From: Carthagonibacter sp032251515
Lineage (GTDB): Bacteria > Gemmatimonadota > Gemmatimonadetes > Palauibacterales > Palauibacteraceae
Length of the DNA stretch: 60,753 nt
NCBI GenBank assembly: GCA_032251515.1
Contig: JAVVDU010000013.1
Location: 1-60,753, forward strand
Direction: 5' to 3'
A model generated the notes under the pieces. That model had not been told where the DNA came from. It ran no database searches and saw only the letters and a list, made by a program, of their open reading frames with translations. The position numbers were made by a program, and so were the translations under genes. This document shows positions 44,024 to 52,900 of this stretch, one piece after another. Position 1 is the first letter of the stretch, and each line of letters starts with the position of its first letter.

Positions 44024-44493
44024 AACCCGAACGGGCCCGGGAAGCGGGGCAGGGCGTCCTGGTAGTAGACGAGCATCGTGCCGATTGCCGTAACGACCGC
44101 CACCACCAGGATTCCCAAGGCCTGGGTACCGAGACACCAGGCCAGGATGCGCCGGTCCTCCTGCAGGTAGCTCTTCTTCTGCGCGCTCTTGTAGAGGAAG
44201 AGTCCGTAGATGACGAGCAGCCCCACGGCGAGCACGACTTTGAGGACGAGCCAGCCCCCCACCGGCCCGTCGAACCGGGCGATGGAGCCGGCCAGGCCGT
44301 CCCGCATCCCCGCGAGCATCGAGAGCGCGACGGCGATCACGCCGAGCCACGTGTTCGTGCGTGCGAAACGGTAGATCCGGTCCTCGAACACGCTCGTGGC
44401 GAGTCCGCGGAAGAGCCACGTGTACATCGCCCCGAAGGCCATGAGGAGGAACGCGATGTGGAGGTGCACGAACAGGGGGTGCAGGACGCGCAT
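44020..44493 (-). CDS. Small His-containing four-helix membrane protein
   Basis: 157 residues. Four membrane helices: LHPLFVHLHIAFLLMAFGAM (three His at positions 5, 10 and 12), TWLGVIAVALSMLAGM, LVLKVVLAVGLLVIYGLFLY and LGTQALGILVVAVVTAIGTM. The His pattern at the start of helix 1 could bind heme b or copper, but a second conserved His in other helices is not clear, so that is inference. It lies between the cupredoxin and NDH-2 genes with 4-nt or shorter gaps, suggesting one respiratory unit. No named family recognised. Confidence 0.75.
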   Translation of the reverse strand: MRVLHPLFVHLHIAFLLMAFGAMYTWLFRGLATSVFEDRIYRFARTNTWLGVIAVALSMLAGMRDGLAGSIARFDGPVGGWLVLKVVLAVGLLVIYGLFLYKSAQKKSYLQEDRRILAWCLGTQALGILVVAVVTAIGTMLVYYQDALPRFPGPFGL

Positions 44494-44495
44494 CG

Positions 44496-44930
44496 TCAGG
44501 GCCTGACCTCTAGGGTTCCCTTCATGCCGGCCATCTCGTGCAGCGTGCAGACGTAAGCGTAGGCCCCGGGCACCTCGGCCGCGACCCGGAACGTGCCGCC
44601 GCCGGCCACGGAGCCGGAGTCCCACGGGCGCGCCCCCGCCGGGAGGGAGACCGAGGCCGGGTTCCGTGCCGCCCGCGGGTCGGCCGTCGCCGTGTGGGGC
44701 AGTCGTCCGTCGTTCACCCACACGATCGTGTCGCCCACGTGGGCGACCGCGTGCGGCGGGTCGAACGTCATGTCGTCCAGCATGCGGATCACCACCCGCC
44801 CGGGACCGGGTTCGACCGCCGCGTCGCGCGCCGCCGCATCAGGCTGCGGCGCATCGCCGGACGGGCCGCAGGCGACTGCCAGGACCAGGATCCAGGGGAT
44901 TGCACGGGACATCGGCGTGTGCGTGTTCAT
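44496..44930 (-). CDS. Cupredoxin (plastocyanin/azurin-like) lipoprotein
   Basis: 144 residues. A signal ending VLAVAC with Cys 21 as lipobox, an Ala/Pro linker and a complete type-1 copper domain: RVVIRMLDDMTFDPPHAVAH, GDTIVWVNDGRLPHTATAD (His ligand), GGGTFRVAAEVPGAYAYVC (Cys), TLHEMAGMKGTLEV (His and Met). A soluble or anchored blue copper electron carrier at the outer face of the membrane. First gene of the cupredoxin/membrane protein/ndh unit; divergent from the AAA+ gene. Confidence 0.9.
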   Translation of the reverse strand: MNTHTPMSRAIPWILVLAVACGPSGDAPQPDAAARDAAVEPGPGRVVIRMLDDMTFDPPHAVAHVGDTIVWVNDGRLPHTATADPRAARNPASVSLPAGARPWDSGSVAGGGTFRVAAEVPGAYAYVCTLHEMAGMKGTLEVRP

Positions 44931-45068
44931 GGACCGTCAGAACAGGCGCTCGGCCCGGTTGGTTCCGGAGCTCCCGTTCCCCGCGGTTCCGGAACTCGCG
45001 GCCGGCGTCCGCCGGTTGGCCTGTCGGGACCGCGGGGGTGGTCCGGTCAGCGGACGCGGGAGGGAAGA

Positions 45069-46223
45069 ATGCCTGGACGGAGCCCGACCGAAGCGAAGAC
45101 GGAGCGGAAACGGCGACGGGCCGCCGAGCCCGAGCGGGTACCGCTCGAAGCGAACTGCGACATCGACCAGCTGGCCCACCTCGAGCGGACGCTGCGGGCC
45201 CGGGTGCAGGGCCAGGGGGAGGCGATCGATGCGCTGCTCTGCGCCTGCACGCGCTTCGTGTCCGGCCTTCGCGATCCCGGCCGGCCGCTCCTGACCGCGC
45301 TTCTCATGGGACCGACCGGTGTCGGGAAGACCGAGACGGCCAAGGCGATCGCGGAGGCGCTGTTCGGCTCGGAGCGGGCGATGACGCGGGTGAACTGCGA
45401 GGAATACGCCCACGGCCACGAGGTCGCGAAACTCCTCGGGTCGCCACCGGGTTACGTCGGTCACGACATCGAACCCCTCCTCAGCCAGACCCGCATCGAC
45501 CGTGCCCACAAGGAGATGCTGGAGCGGCGCGAGGCGACTGCGGTCGAACCGAGGCTCGTGCTGGACGCGGGTCCCGGCGAGCACATCTCCGTGGTTCTGT
45601 TCGATGAGATCGAGAAGGCGCACCCTACCCTCTGGAACGCCCTGCTCGGCATCCTCGAGGACGGGATGCTGACCCTGGGAAACAACCGGACGACGGACTT
45701 CACGCGGTCCCTCATCCTCATGACCTCGAACGTGGGGAGCCAGGCGATGGGGGCGATCCTCGACGACCGCCGGGTGGGCTTCGAGAGCGGACTGCCGGAG
45801 GCGCCGCCGGCGCAGGTGCGCGATGTGGCCCTCGCCGCGGCCCGCGAGTCCTTTCCGCCCGAGTTCCTGAACCGGTTCGACGAGGTTCTCGTCTACCACC
45901 CGCTCGAGCCCGGGCACCTGGACGCGATCCTCGACAAGTTCCTCGGCGACCTGCATCGCCGCACCCTCGTGCAGGCGCGCGTTCCGCTGCGCCTGCGGCT
46001 GACCCCCGGGGCGCGGGCGCGGCTGGTCGACGAGGGCACCGATCCGCGCTTCGGGGCGCGGCCGCTCCGCCGCGTGTTCGAGCGGCGTCTCGTCGATCCC
46101 GTCTCGCAGCTCCTCGCGGCCGGCGCCCTGCGGGCGGGCGACGTGGTGGAAGTCGAGGATTCCGGGGAGGGGGGGCTCGCCTTCTTCCGGCTCCGGCGCT
46201 CGGAGCGCGAGCTTGTCTCCTGA
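45069..46223 (+). CDS. D2-only ClpA/ClpB-like AAA+ ATPase
   Basis: 384 residues. After a 25-residue Lys/Arg-rich tail, one AAA+ module similar to the second (D2) domain of ClpA/B: LRARVQGQGEAIDALLCACT, Walker A LLMGPTGVGKTETAKAIAEA, PPGYVGHDIEPLLS, Walker B VVLFDEIEKAHPTLWNALLG, arginine finger region FLNRFDEVLVYHPLEP, and the C-terminal small domain DPRFGARPLRRVFERRLVDP. The N-domain, D1 and middle domain are missing, and no ClpP loop is obvious. It may be a stand-alone unfoldase; also comparable with ClpX but lacking its zinc finger. ATG weakly supported (GGGAAGA). 134 bp before the NPCAA cytochrome. Confidence 0.87.
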   Translation: MPGRSPTEAKTERKRRRAAEPERVPLEANCDIDQLAHLERTLRARVQGQGEAIDALLCACTRFVSGLRDPGRPLLTALLMGPTGVGKTETAKAIAEALFGSERAMTRVNCEEYAHGHEVAKLLGSPPGYVGHDIEPLLSQTRIDRAHKEMLERREATAVEPRLVLDAGPGEHISVVLFDEIEKAHPTLWNALLGILEDGMLTLGNNRTTDFTRSLILMTSNVGSQAMGAILDDRRVGFESGLPEAPPAQVRDVALAAARESFPPEFLNRFDEVLVYHPLEPGHLDAILDKFLGDLHRRTLVQARVPLRLRLTPGARARLVDEGTDPRFGARPLRRVFERRLVDPVSQLLAAGALRAGDVVEVEDSGEGGLAFFRLRRSERELVS

Positions 46224-46356
46224 ACCGGCCGGGGAACCGCCGGCCGCCCGGTCCGGTTATGCGGACACGCCCGGGCCTGCGGTCCGGGTGGCGGACGTGG
46301 GAAGGCCGGCGCGACGGGGCCCGGCTTCACGCTCATCCTTCGAGGAGGTCTGCAGC

Positions 46357-47115
46357 ATGGTGAAGAAGTTCGGGTCCACGGCGGCCGCCGCCGTCACGCT
46401 GTTCTGGCTGGCGTCGGCAGGGCCGGCGATCGGCCAGGAGACGAAGAACCCGTGTGCGGCGGGCAAGAACCCCTGCGCGGCGATGAATCCCTGCGCGGCC
46501 ATGAACCCGTGCGCGGCGATGAATCCCTGCGGGGCCATGAACCCGTGCGCCGCCGGGCAGGCCGCCAAGAAGATCGTGCAGGGCGACCGCAAGCTGGATT
46601 CGCACGGCAAGTCGAAGGAAGAGCTTGCCGCCCTCGGCGCGAAGCTCTGGAAGGACACGAAGCTCAGCGGCACCGGCGCGACCTCCTGCGCCACCTGCCA
46701 CCAGGGCGGTAACGTCATGATGAACCCGTCCTTCGCCAAGCCCTACCCGCACGCCGTCGCGATGGCCAAGGACCAGTTCGGCATCGAGAAGGTGAATGCC
46801 GCCGAGATGGTGCAGATGTGCATGGTGGTGCCGATGGCCGCCGAGCCGCTCGCCTGGAACTCGGTGGAGCTCGCCGCCCTCACCGCGCACGTCAAGAAGA
46901 TCCAGAAGGACTTCGAGCCCGGCGCGGCCGGCGGCATGAATCCGTGCGCCGCGGGCAACCCGTGCGCCGCGGGCAACCCGTGCGCCGCGGGGATGAAGAA
47001 TCCCTGCGCGGCGGGAAATCCCTGCGCGGCGGGGATGAACAATCCCTGCGCGGCGAAGATGAAGAATCCCTGCGCCGCGGGTATGAAGAACCCCTGCGGG
47101 GCCGGATCCCTCTGA
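46357..47115 (+). CDS. Secreted mono-heme cytochrome c flanked by tandem NPCAA Cys repeats
   Basis: 252 residues; ATG with GAGGAGG 10 nt upstream and a signal peptide ending AIGQE. Mature protein: six NPCAx repeats (residues about 31-67), a cytochrome c domain with LGAKLWKDTKLSGTGATSCA and a CATCH heme site (Cys about 111), MNPSFAKPYPHAVAMAKDQF, a distal Met in the MCMVVPMAAEPL region, and KKIQKDF, then eight more NPCAAG/K repeats to the end. Codons of the repeats differ (TGC/TGT, CCG/CCC/CCT), so selection is at protein level. Fourteen single Cys in evenly spaced NPC motifs could bind copper or zinc, or crosslink chains. Ends at a rho-independent terminator. Partners unknown. Confidence 0.88.
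   Translation: MVKKFGSTAAAAVTLFWLASAGPAIGQETKNPCAAGKNPCAAMNPCAAMNPCAAMNPCGAMNPCAAGQAAKKIVQGDRKLDSHGKSKEELAALGAKLWKDTKLSGTGATSCATCHQGGNVMMNPSFAKPYPHAVAMAKDQFGIEKVNAAEMVQMCMVVPMAAEPLAWNSVELAALTAHVKKIQKDFEPGAAGGMNPCAAGNPCAAGNPCAAGMKNPCAAGNPCAAGMNNPCAAKMKNPCAAGMKNPCGAGSL
46447..46557 (+). repeat. N-terminal NPCAA repeat block, six units
   Basis: Six consecutive units with consensus N-P-C-[AG]-A-[GM], 18-21 bp each, between the signal peptide and the heme domain. Unit spacing varies with an extra Lys in the first two. Confidence 0.9.
46939..47106 (+). repeat. C-terminal NPCAA repeat block, eight units
   Basis: Eight units with consensus N-P-C-A-A-[GK], some separated by Met-Lys or Met-Asn. The last reads NPCGAG. 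Synonymous changes between units show it is not a recent DNA-level expansion. Confidence 0.9.
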
Positions 47116-47192
47116 CCTGATCCCGGGGACGGGGCGCTCCCGGCGGCGCGGGCCACGCCCGCTGCGGTCGCCGGGCGCCACCGCGTCCCGCC

Positions 47193-47233
47193 GAGGCGGG
47201 GGGACTCACCGAGAGCCCCCCGCCTCTTTTCTT
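47193..47233 (+). terminator. Rho-independent terminator of NPCAA cytochrome gene
   Basis: GAGGCGGGGGG (47193-47203) pairs with CCCCCCGCCTC (47216-47226), an 11-bp stem, followed at once by TTTTCTT. About 80 nt after the stop codon. The clearest intrinsic terminator in the window. Confidence 0.9.
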
Positions 47234-47339
47234 GCCCGGGCCTCCCGCCCGGGCCTCGTCCGATGCGATGTCAGATCATGTCGCCGCGCGACCAGCCGCC
47301 GGACTCGCCGGCGCGGCCGCCGGCACGGGGGGAGGACGC

Positions 47340-48452
47340 ATGACGAGCCCTGCCGGAGGGCGCTTCGACCGCTCCTTCGCGATCCGCATGATCCGCGACT
47401 TCATGCTGGCGCTGCTGGCGATCGTCGTCCTCGAGCTCGCGGGGCGGTACGCCCTGGCCCGCTACGAGTTCGCGACCCACGACCGGGAGCGGACGCGGCT
47501 GGCGGCGGAACGGCTGGCGGGCGACGTGAAGGACATCATGCTGAACCGGGGCGGTCCCGTCGCGGCCCGCACCGTATACCCCGTGATCCGGCGTCACAGC
47601 GAGCAGGCGGACCTCGAGATCGCCATCGTGCCGTCGTCGGCCACGGTCCGGGCGATCGAGCGCCAGTTCGGGTTCACGCCGGCGGGGATACCGACCGAGT
47701 GGCCGGACGGAGCACACCACGAGGCCCGCGTGGAGATCGTCGCGGAGCCGTTCTGCATCGGCTGCCACGTGACGTCGAAGCCCGGCGATGTGCTCGGGCA
47801 CGTGGCCGTGCGCTACTACCTGTCGCACCGCTTGGCCGAGTGGTGGAGCGAGGCACGGATGGTCTCGATGGTGGGGACCGGGAACGTGCTCCTCCACACG
47901 ATCGTCCTGTTCCTGCTGCTGCGGGTGCGCATGGAGCCGCTGCTGCGGCTCCGCTCGGTCGCCGCCGGCCTGGCGCGTGGAAGAATGAACCTGCGCAGCC
48001 GGGTCGACGTCCGGTCGGACGACGAGTTCGGCGAGCTGGCCCACGACCTCAACGAGTTCCTCGACCGGATCTGCCTCGTGTTCGAGGACCTGGAGGAGGT
48101 GCTGAAGCGCGTGGCGGCGGTGAACGAGCGGCTGCTGCAGGTGAGCCGGCAGTTGGACGGGCGAGTCGAATCGGCCCAGGGCCTGGTACGGGAGGCGATG
48201 CGATGGAGCTGGGAGGCCCGGGAGGTGATGACCGATCCCGCGGCCGGGGGCCGTGAAGAGGCGGCCTCGCGGCTCACGGCGCTGATGGACTCGCTGGGGC
48301 GCCTGTCGGAGCTGCTGGAGGACGACGTGCACTACCGCGGCGAGATCCGGCTGCTCGAGGAACGCATGCGGACGGTCGCCGAGACGGGACGGTCGCTGCT
48401 GGCGCGGGTGCAGGGTCCGCCTTCCGGGAGCGGAGACGAGCCGGACGCCTGA
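47340..48452 (+). CDS. Membrane heme-sensor-like protein with HAMP domain
   Basis: 370 residues; ATG after GGGGGGAGG. First membrane helix FMLALLAIVVLELAGRYALA, a periplasmic domain of about 140 residues with a c-type heme site CIGCH (about 141-145) of the type seen in Tll0287/DUF3365 heme-sensors, a second helix GNVLLHTIVLFLLLRVRMEP, a HAMP domain (LRSVAAGLARGRMNLRSRVD, DDEFGELAHDLNEFLDR) and then a long cytoplasmic coiled coil to the end. No kinase, cyclase or methyl-accepting domain follows, so the output partner is separate. It may sense redox state, NO or O2 via the heme. Directly downstream of the NPCAA cytochrome but past a terminator. Confidence 0.82.
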   Translation: MTSPAGGRFDRSFAIRMIRDFMLALLAIVVLELAGRYALARYEFATHDRERTRLAAERLAGDVKDIMLNRGGPVAARTVYPVIRRHSEQADLEIAIVPSSATVRAIERQFGFTPAGIPTEWPDGAHHEARVEIVAEPFCIGCHVTSKPGDVLGHVAVRYYLSHRLAEWWSEARMVSMVGTGNVLLHTIVLFLLLRVRMEPLLRLRSVAAGLARGRMNLRSRVDVRSDDEFGELAHDLNEFLDRICLVFEDLEEVLKRVAAVNERLLQVSRQLDGRVESAQGLVREAMRWSWEAREVMTDPAAGGREEAASRLTALMDSLGRLSELLEDDVHYRGEIRLLEERMRTVAETGRSLLARVQGPPSGSGDEPDA

Positions 48453-48477
48453 GCGGAGGTCGCGCTCGCGCCTCCGC
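48453..48477. terminator. Hairpin after HAMP protein gene
   Basis: GCGGAGG and CCTCCGC, 7-bp perfect arms starting at the base after the stop codon, with an inner 3-bp extension. No T tract. Confidence 0.45.
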
Positions 48478-48543
48478 CCCGGATCCGGCACCTTGAGGCA
48501 AGTTCACGAGGCATGCACGGAACGTGACAGCGGGGAGGCCAGG

Positions 48544-49938
48544 TTGGGCACGCAGACGGAGCGATTCGACGCGATCGTGATCGGCACGGGGCAGGGGGGA
48601 AAGCCGCTCGCCGGCGCCCTGGCCCGGGCCGGGCACCGCACCGCAATCATCGAGAAGGGGCGCGTGGGGGGCACCTGCGTGATCGCCGGGTGCACGCCCA
48701 CCAAGACCATGCTGGCCAGCGCCCGCATCGCGCACCTCGCCCGCCGGGCGGGAGACTACGGCGTGGCCACGGGCCCCGTCTCGGTGGACCTGTCCAGGGT
48801 CCGCGAGCGCAAGCGGGCCATCGTGGACTCGTGGAGCGAGGGCAGCCGCAAGGGACTCGAGAAGCACGAGAAGCTGGAGCTGATCTTCGGGACGGCCCGC
48901 TTCTCGGGGGTGCGCGAGATCGAGGTGGCGCTGTCCGACGGCGGCCGCAGGCGCCTCGCCGCCGACCGGATCTTCCTGAACGTGGGGGGACGGGCCCGGG
49001 TCCCCGACGTGCGGGGGCTGGACGAGGTTCCCTTCCTCGATTCCACGTCGATCATGGAGCTCGGCAGCGTGCCCGGCCACCTGCTCGTCCTCGGGGGCGG
49101 CTTCATCGGCCTCGAGTTCGGGCAGATGTTCCGGCGGTTCGGCGCGGACGTCACGATCGTGCAGAAGGACGACACGCTGGCGCCGCGGGAGGACGAGGAC
49201 GTGGCCCGCGCGATCGAGGAGTTCTTCGTCGAGGAGGGGATCCGGGTTCTGACCGCGGCCGAGGCCGTGGCCGCCACCACGCGGAACGGCGGCGTGGAAC
49301 TGCGGGTCCGGGGGAAGGACGGCGAGGAGATCTTGCGGGGCAGTCATCTGCTCGTGTCGGCCGGCCGGGTGTCGAACGCGGACCTGCTGGACCTGGCGGC
49401 GACCGGGCTGGAGGCCGACGAGCGGGGCTGGATCCCGGTGAACGACCGCTGCGAGACGGACGTGGAGGGGATCTGGGCGCTCGGCGACGTGACCGGCGCG
49501 CCGCCCTTCACGCACACGGCCTACGACGACTACCGGGTCATCAAGGCGAACCTGCTGGACGGGGAAGCGCGCTCGAAGCGGGACCGGATCCTGCCGTACG
49601 CCATGTTCACGGATCCGCAGCTCGGGCGCGTCGGCCTGTCGGAACGGGAAGCCAGGGAGCGCGGGCTGGACATCCGGGTGGCGAAGCTGCCGATGACGCG
49701 CGTGGCGCGGGCGATCGAGCTCGACGAGACGCGCGGGTTCATGAAGGCGGTGGTCGATGCCGGCACGGACCGGATTCTCGGGGCCGCCGTCCTCGGGATC
49801 GAGGGTGGCGAGGTCGTCTCCGTCCTGCAGCTGGCGATGATGGGCGGCCTGCCCTGGACGGCCCTGCGCGACGCCGTACTCGCCCACCCGACGCTCGCCG
49901 AGTCGCTGAACAACCTGTTCATGACCCTCGACGGCTGA
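48544..49938 (+). CDS. MerA-like FAD-dependent disulfide oxidoreductase, second copy
   Basis: 464 residues from a TTG start with GGGGAGG 5 nt before; an upstream TTG at 48493 is in frame but lacks a good site. FAD motif FDAIVIGTGQGGKPLAGALA, redox disulfide GGTCVIAGCTPTKTM, LLVLGGGFIGLEFGQMFRRF, GVEL and IWALGDVTGAPPFTHTAY, then the dimerisation domain FTDPQLGRVGLSEREARER and LAHPTLAESLNNLF. Like the gene at 19493 it lacks MerA's HMA domain and C-terminal Cys pair. Probably an NAD(P)H-dependent reductase of unknown disulfide substrate; being near the Cys-repeat cytochrome makes that protein a candidate. Confidence 0.88.
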   Translation: MGTQTERFDAIVIGTGQGGKPLAGALARAGHRTAIIEKGRVGGTCVIAGCTPTKTMLASARIAHLARRAGDYGVATGPVSVDLSRVRERKRAIVDSWSEGSRKGLEKHEKLELIFGTARFSGVREIEVALSDGGRRRLAADRIFLNVGGRARVPDVRGLDEVPFLDSTSIMELGSVPGHLLVLGGGFIGLEFGQMFRRFGADVTIVQKDDTLAPREDEDVARAIEEFFVEEGIRVLTAAEAVAATTRNGGVELRVRGKDGEEILRGSHLLVSAGRVSNADLLDLAATGLEADERGWIPVNDRCETDVEGIWALGDVTGAPPFTHTAYDDYRVIKANLLDGEARSKRDRILPYAMFTDPQLGRVGLSEREARERGLDIRVAKLPMTRVARAIELDETRGFMKAVVDAGTDRILGAAVLGIEGGEVVSVLQLAMMGGLPWTALRDAVLAHPTLAESLNNLFMTLDG

Positions 49939-49980
49939 TCCGGTCGGCCGCGGCACGCCGGCCGGCCGGCGGCGTCGTGC

Positions 49981-52900
49981 TCAGGGACGGGGACAGCCCG
50001 TGGCGCTGAACGCGGTCTCGACCTCGCGGATGCGGCGGGACAGGGAATCGTGCCGCGCCGTCCGCTGCGGATCGAGCTGCAGTTCATCCGGGGTGCCGCC
50101 TCCCATGATGTAGTCCATCCAAGCGCCGTCGACGGCGGCGAACGCGCTGCCCAGTCCGTCGCAGCCCGTCTCGCCGGCGGCGAACCGCTCCGCGATCCGC
50201 GCGTAGTCCGCCGCCGCCCGCCCGGCCGCCGCCGCCAGGCCGTCCACCGGGTTCGGGGGGAGGATGTCGGCCACGGGCGTCTCGTCGGGGAACAGGTCCA
50301 CCGGCTCGATCGCCGGCGGCGCGATCTGCTCGTCGTCGGGGCCGGCCGGGGAAGGCAGCGTGACGCCGGCGAGCTCCCCGGCGCGCGGGGTCTCCGCGCG
50401 GGCGGGCCGGGTCTCGATCGCGGAGTCCGCATCCGGTCCGGACGCCGGCCAGCCGATGAGCCTCTGCATGCCGGCGACGGCCGTCACCACGAGCAGTACG
50501 CCGGCTGCGATCCGGGTGACCTCGCGGATCCTGCGCCGCTTCGCCTCCCGGCGGGCGTGCGCCGCCTCGGCCTCGCGGCGCTCCCGGTCCCGCCGTTCCT
50601 CTTCCTCCCGGCGGGCCCGTTCCTCGGCCCTCCGGCGGGCGGACAGCTCCTCGGCCTCGCGCCGCGCCCGCTCGCCCGCCTCGCGCCGCGCCGCCCGCTC
50701 GGCTTCGCGGCGTGCCCGCTCGGCATCCCGCCGTTGCGCGGGCGGTGGTGCGGCCGTCCGGCCGGCGGAGGGGCGGCTGCCGGAAGCGGCCCGTCGTTCG
50801 GCCTCCAGCTCGGCCAGGCGCCGGGCCGTTCCTTCCTCCAGCGCCTTCCGCTCGACGCGGAGTCGCGCCACCTCGTCACGCGCGATCTGCGCGACCTGCC
50901 GCGCCTTGGCCGCGACGCGCGCCGCCTCGGCCTCGGCGGCCGCCCGCGCCGCCTCGAGCTCGGCGACCTTGCGGGAGGCGGTCTCCTCGGCGCGCCTGCG
51001 CCGCTCTCCTTCGGCGCGCGCGACCTCGCGGGCGGCCTCCGCTTCCGCGGCCAGCACCCTGGCTCTCTCCTCCGCGGCCTCCTTCGCCTCCTGCAGCTCC
51101 GCTTCCTTGCGGGCGATCCGCTCCTCGACGGCCCGGATCTCGGCCTCCTGCTCGGCCGACCGCTCGGCCGCGTGCTGCTCCATCCGGCGCTCGGCCGCGC
51201 GCTCCTCGGTGGCTCGCCGCAGCGCTTCCTCGGCCGCGGTGCGGGCCTGCTCGAGCTCCGCGATCCGGGCGGCCACGTCGCGTTCCGCCGCTTCCCTGCG
51301 CCGCGCCTCGGCACGGGCCGCCAGCCGGGCCTCCTCGGCCTCGGCCGCCTTCCGGGCGGCCACCTCCTCGGCTTCCTTCCGGGCCGCCTCGAGCTCGTCC
51401 GCCCGCCGCGCCGCGGCCTGCTCGGCCTCCCGTCGGGCCCGCTCCTCTTCCTGGCGCCGGCGCGCTTCCCGCCTGGCGTCCTCCAGCGCCGCCTCCACCT
51501 CCTCGGTGCGCTGGGAGGCGACCTCCTCGGCCTGGCTGCGCGCGGCCTCGAGCTCCGCCGCCCGCCGGGACGCCTCGGCCTCGGCCTCCCGCAACGCCTC
51601 CGCTTCGGCTCGGCGACGCTCGGCTTCCCGTTCCGCCTCCTCGCGGGCGGCGGTCGCCTCGTTGCGGCGGCGCTCCGCCTCGGCTTCCGCCTCGCGGCGG
51701 GCCGCGTCCAGCTCGGTGGCCCGGCGAACCGCGTCTTCCTCCGCGGCGCGGCGGTTCTCTTCTTCCTGCCGGAAACGCTCGGCCTCCAGTTCGGCTGCCT
51801 GGCGGGCCTCATCCGCATCGCGGACCTTTCGCTCCGCCGCCTCCGCCGTGCGGCGAGCCGCCACCAGTTCTTCCTGCCGGCGGGCGGCTTCTTCCTCGGC
51901 GGCCCGGCGGGCGGCCGCCGCCGAGGCGCGGACCTGCTCGAGCTCCGCGAGCCGCCGGGCGGCGTCCTCTTCGGCCTCCGTCCGGGCCTGCTCGGCCTCG
52001 CGGGCCCAGCGCGCCGCCTCGTTCTCGGCGGCGCGTCGTGCCTCCTCGAGTTCCGACACCCGCCGTACGGCGTCCTCGATCGCCGCCTGGTGCGCTTCCG
52101 CCTCCCGCCGCCGCTCGGCCGCCTCCCGCTCAGCGGCCTCGCGGGCCTCGTCCGCCTCGCGGGCCCGCCGGGCGGCTTCCTCCTCGGCGGCGCGCACCGC
52201 GGCCTCGGCCTCGGCGGCCTGACGTGCGGCCTCCTCCTCGGCTTCCCGGCGCGCCAGCTCGGCCGCCTCGAGGGTGGCCCGAAGCTTCGCGGCGTGGACC
52301 TCCGCCTCGCGTTCCGCCGCTTCCCGCGCCGCCGCCAGCTCGGCCGCCTTTTCCGCCGCGGCCCGCTCGGCGTCCCGGCGGGCCCGTTCCGCGTCGGTGA
52401 GCAACGTCTGCAGTTCGCGCTCGCGCTCTTCCGTCTCCATCTCGGCCGTGCGCCGCGCCGCCTCGAGCTGCGACCTCTGCCGCGCGGCCTCCTCCTCGGC
52501 GGCGGCGCGGGCCTGTTCGGCGGCCTCGAGGGTGGCACGCAATTCGTCGGATTGCCGCGCGGCTTCCTCCTCGGCGGCGGCGCGGGCCTGTTCGGCGGCC
52601 TCGAGGGTCGCACGCAATTCGTCGGATTGCCGCGCGGCTTCCTCCTCGGCGGCGGCGCGGGCCTGTTCGGCGGCCTCGAGGGTGGCACGCAGCTCGTCGG
52701 ATTGCCGCGCGGCCTCCTCCTCGGCGGCGGCGCGGGCCCGTTCGGCGGCCTCGAGGGTGGCGCGCAGCTCGGCGGCCTGCCGCGCGGCTTCCTCCTCGGC
52801 GTCGGCGCGGGCCCTCTCGGCGGCTTCGATCGTGGCCTCGATCTCGCGCGCGTGGCGCTCCGCCTCCTCCTGGGCGGCCTGCCGGGCCGACTCCAGTTCG

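Noticed and set aside
46447..47106. Repeats in the NPCAA gene as a CRISPR or minisatellite
   Set aside because: Units are in frame, codon-varied and without spacers of constant length; they are protein repeats.
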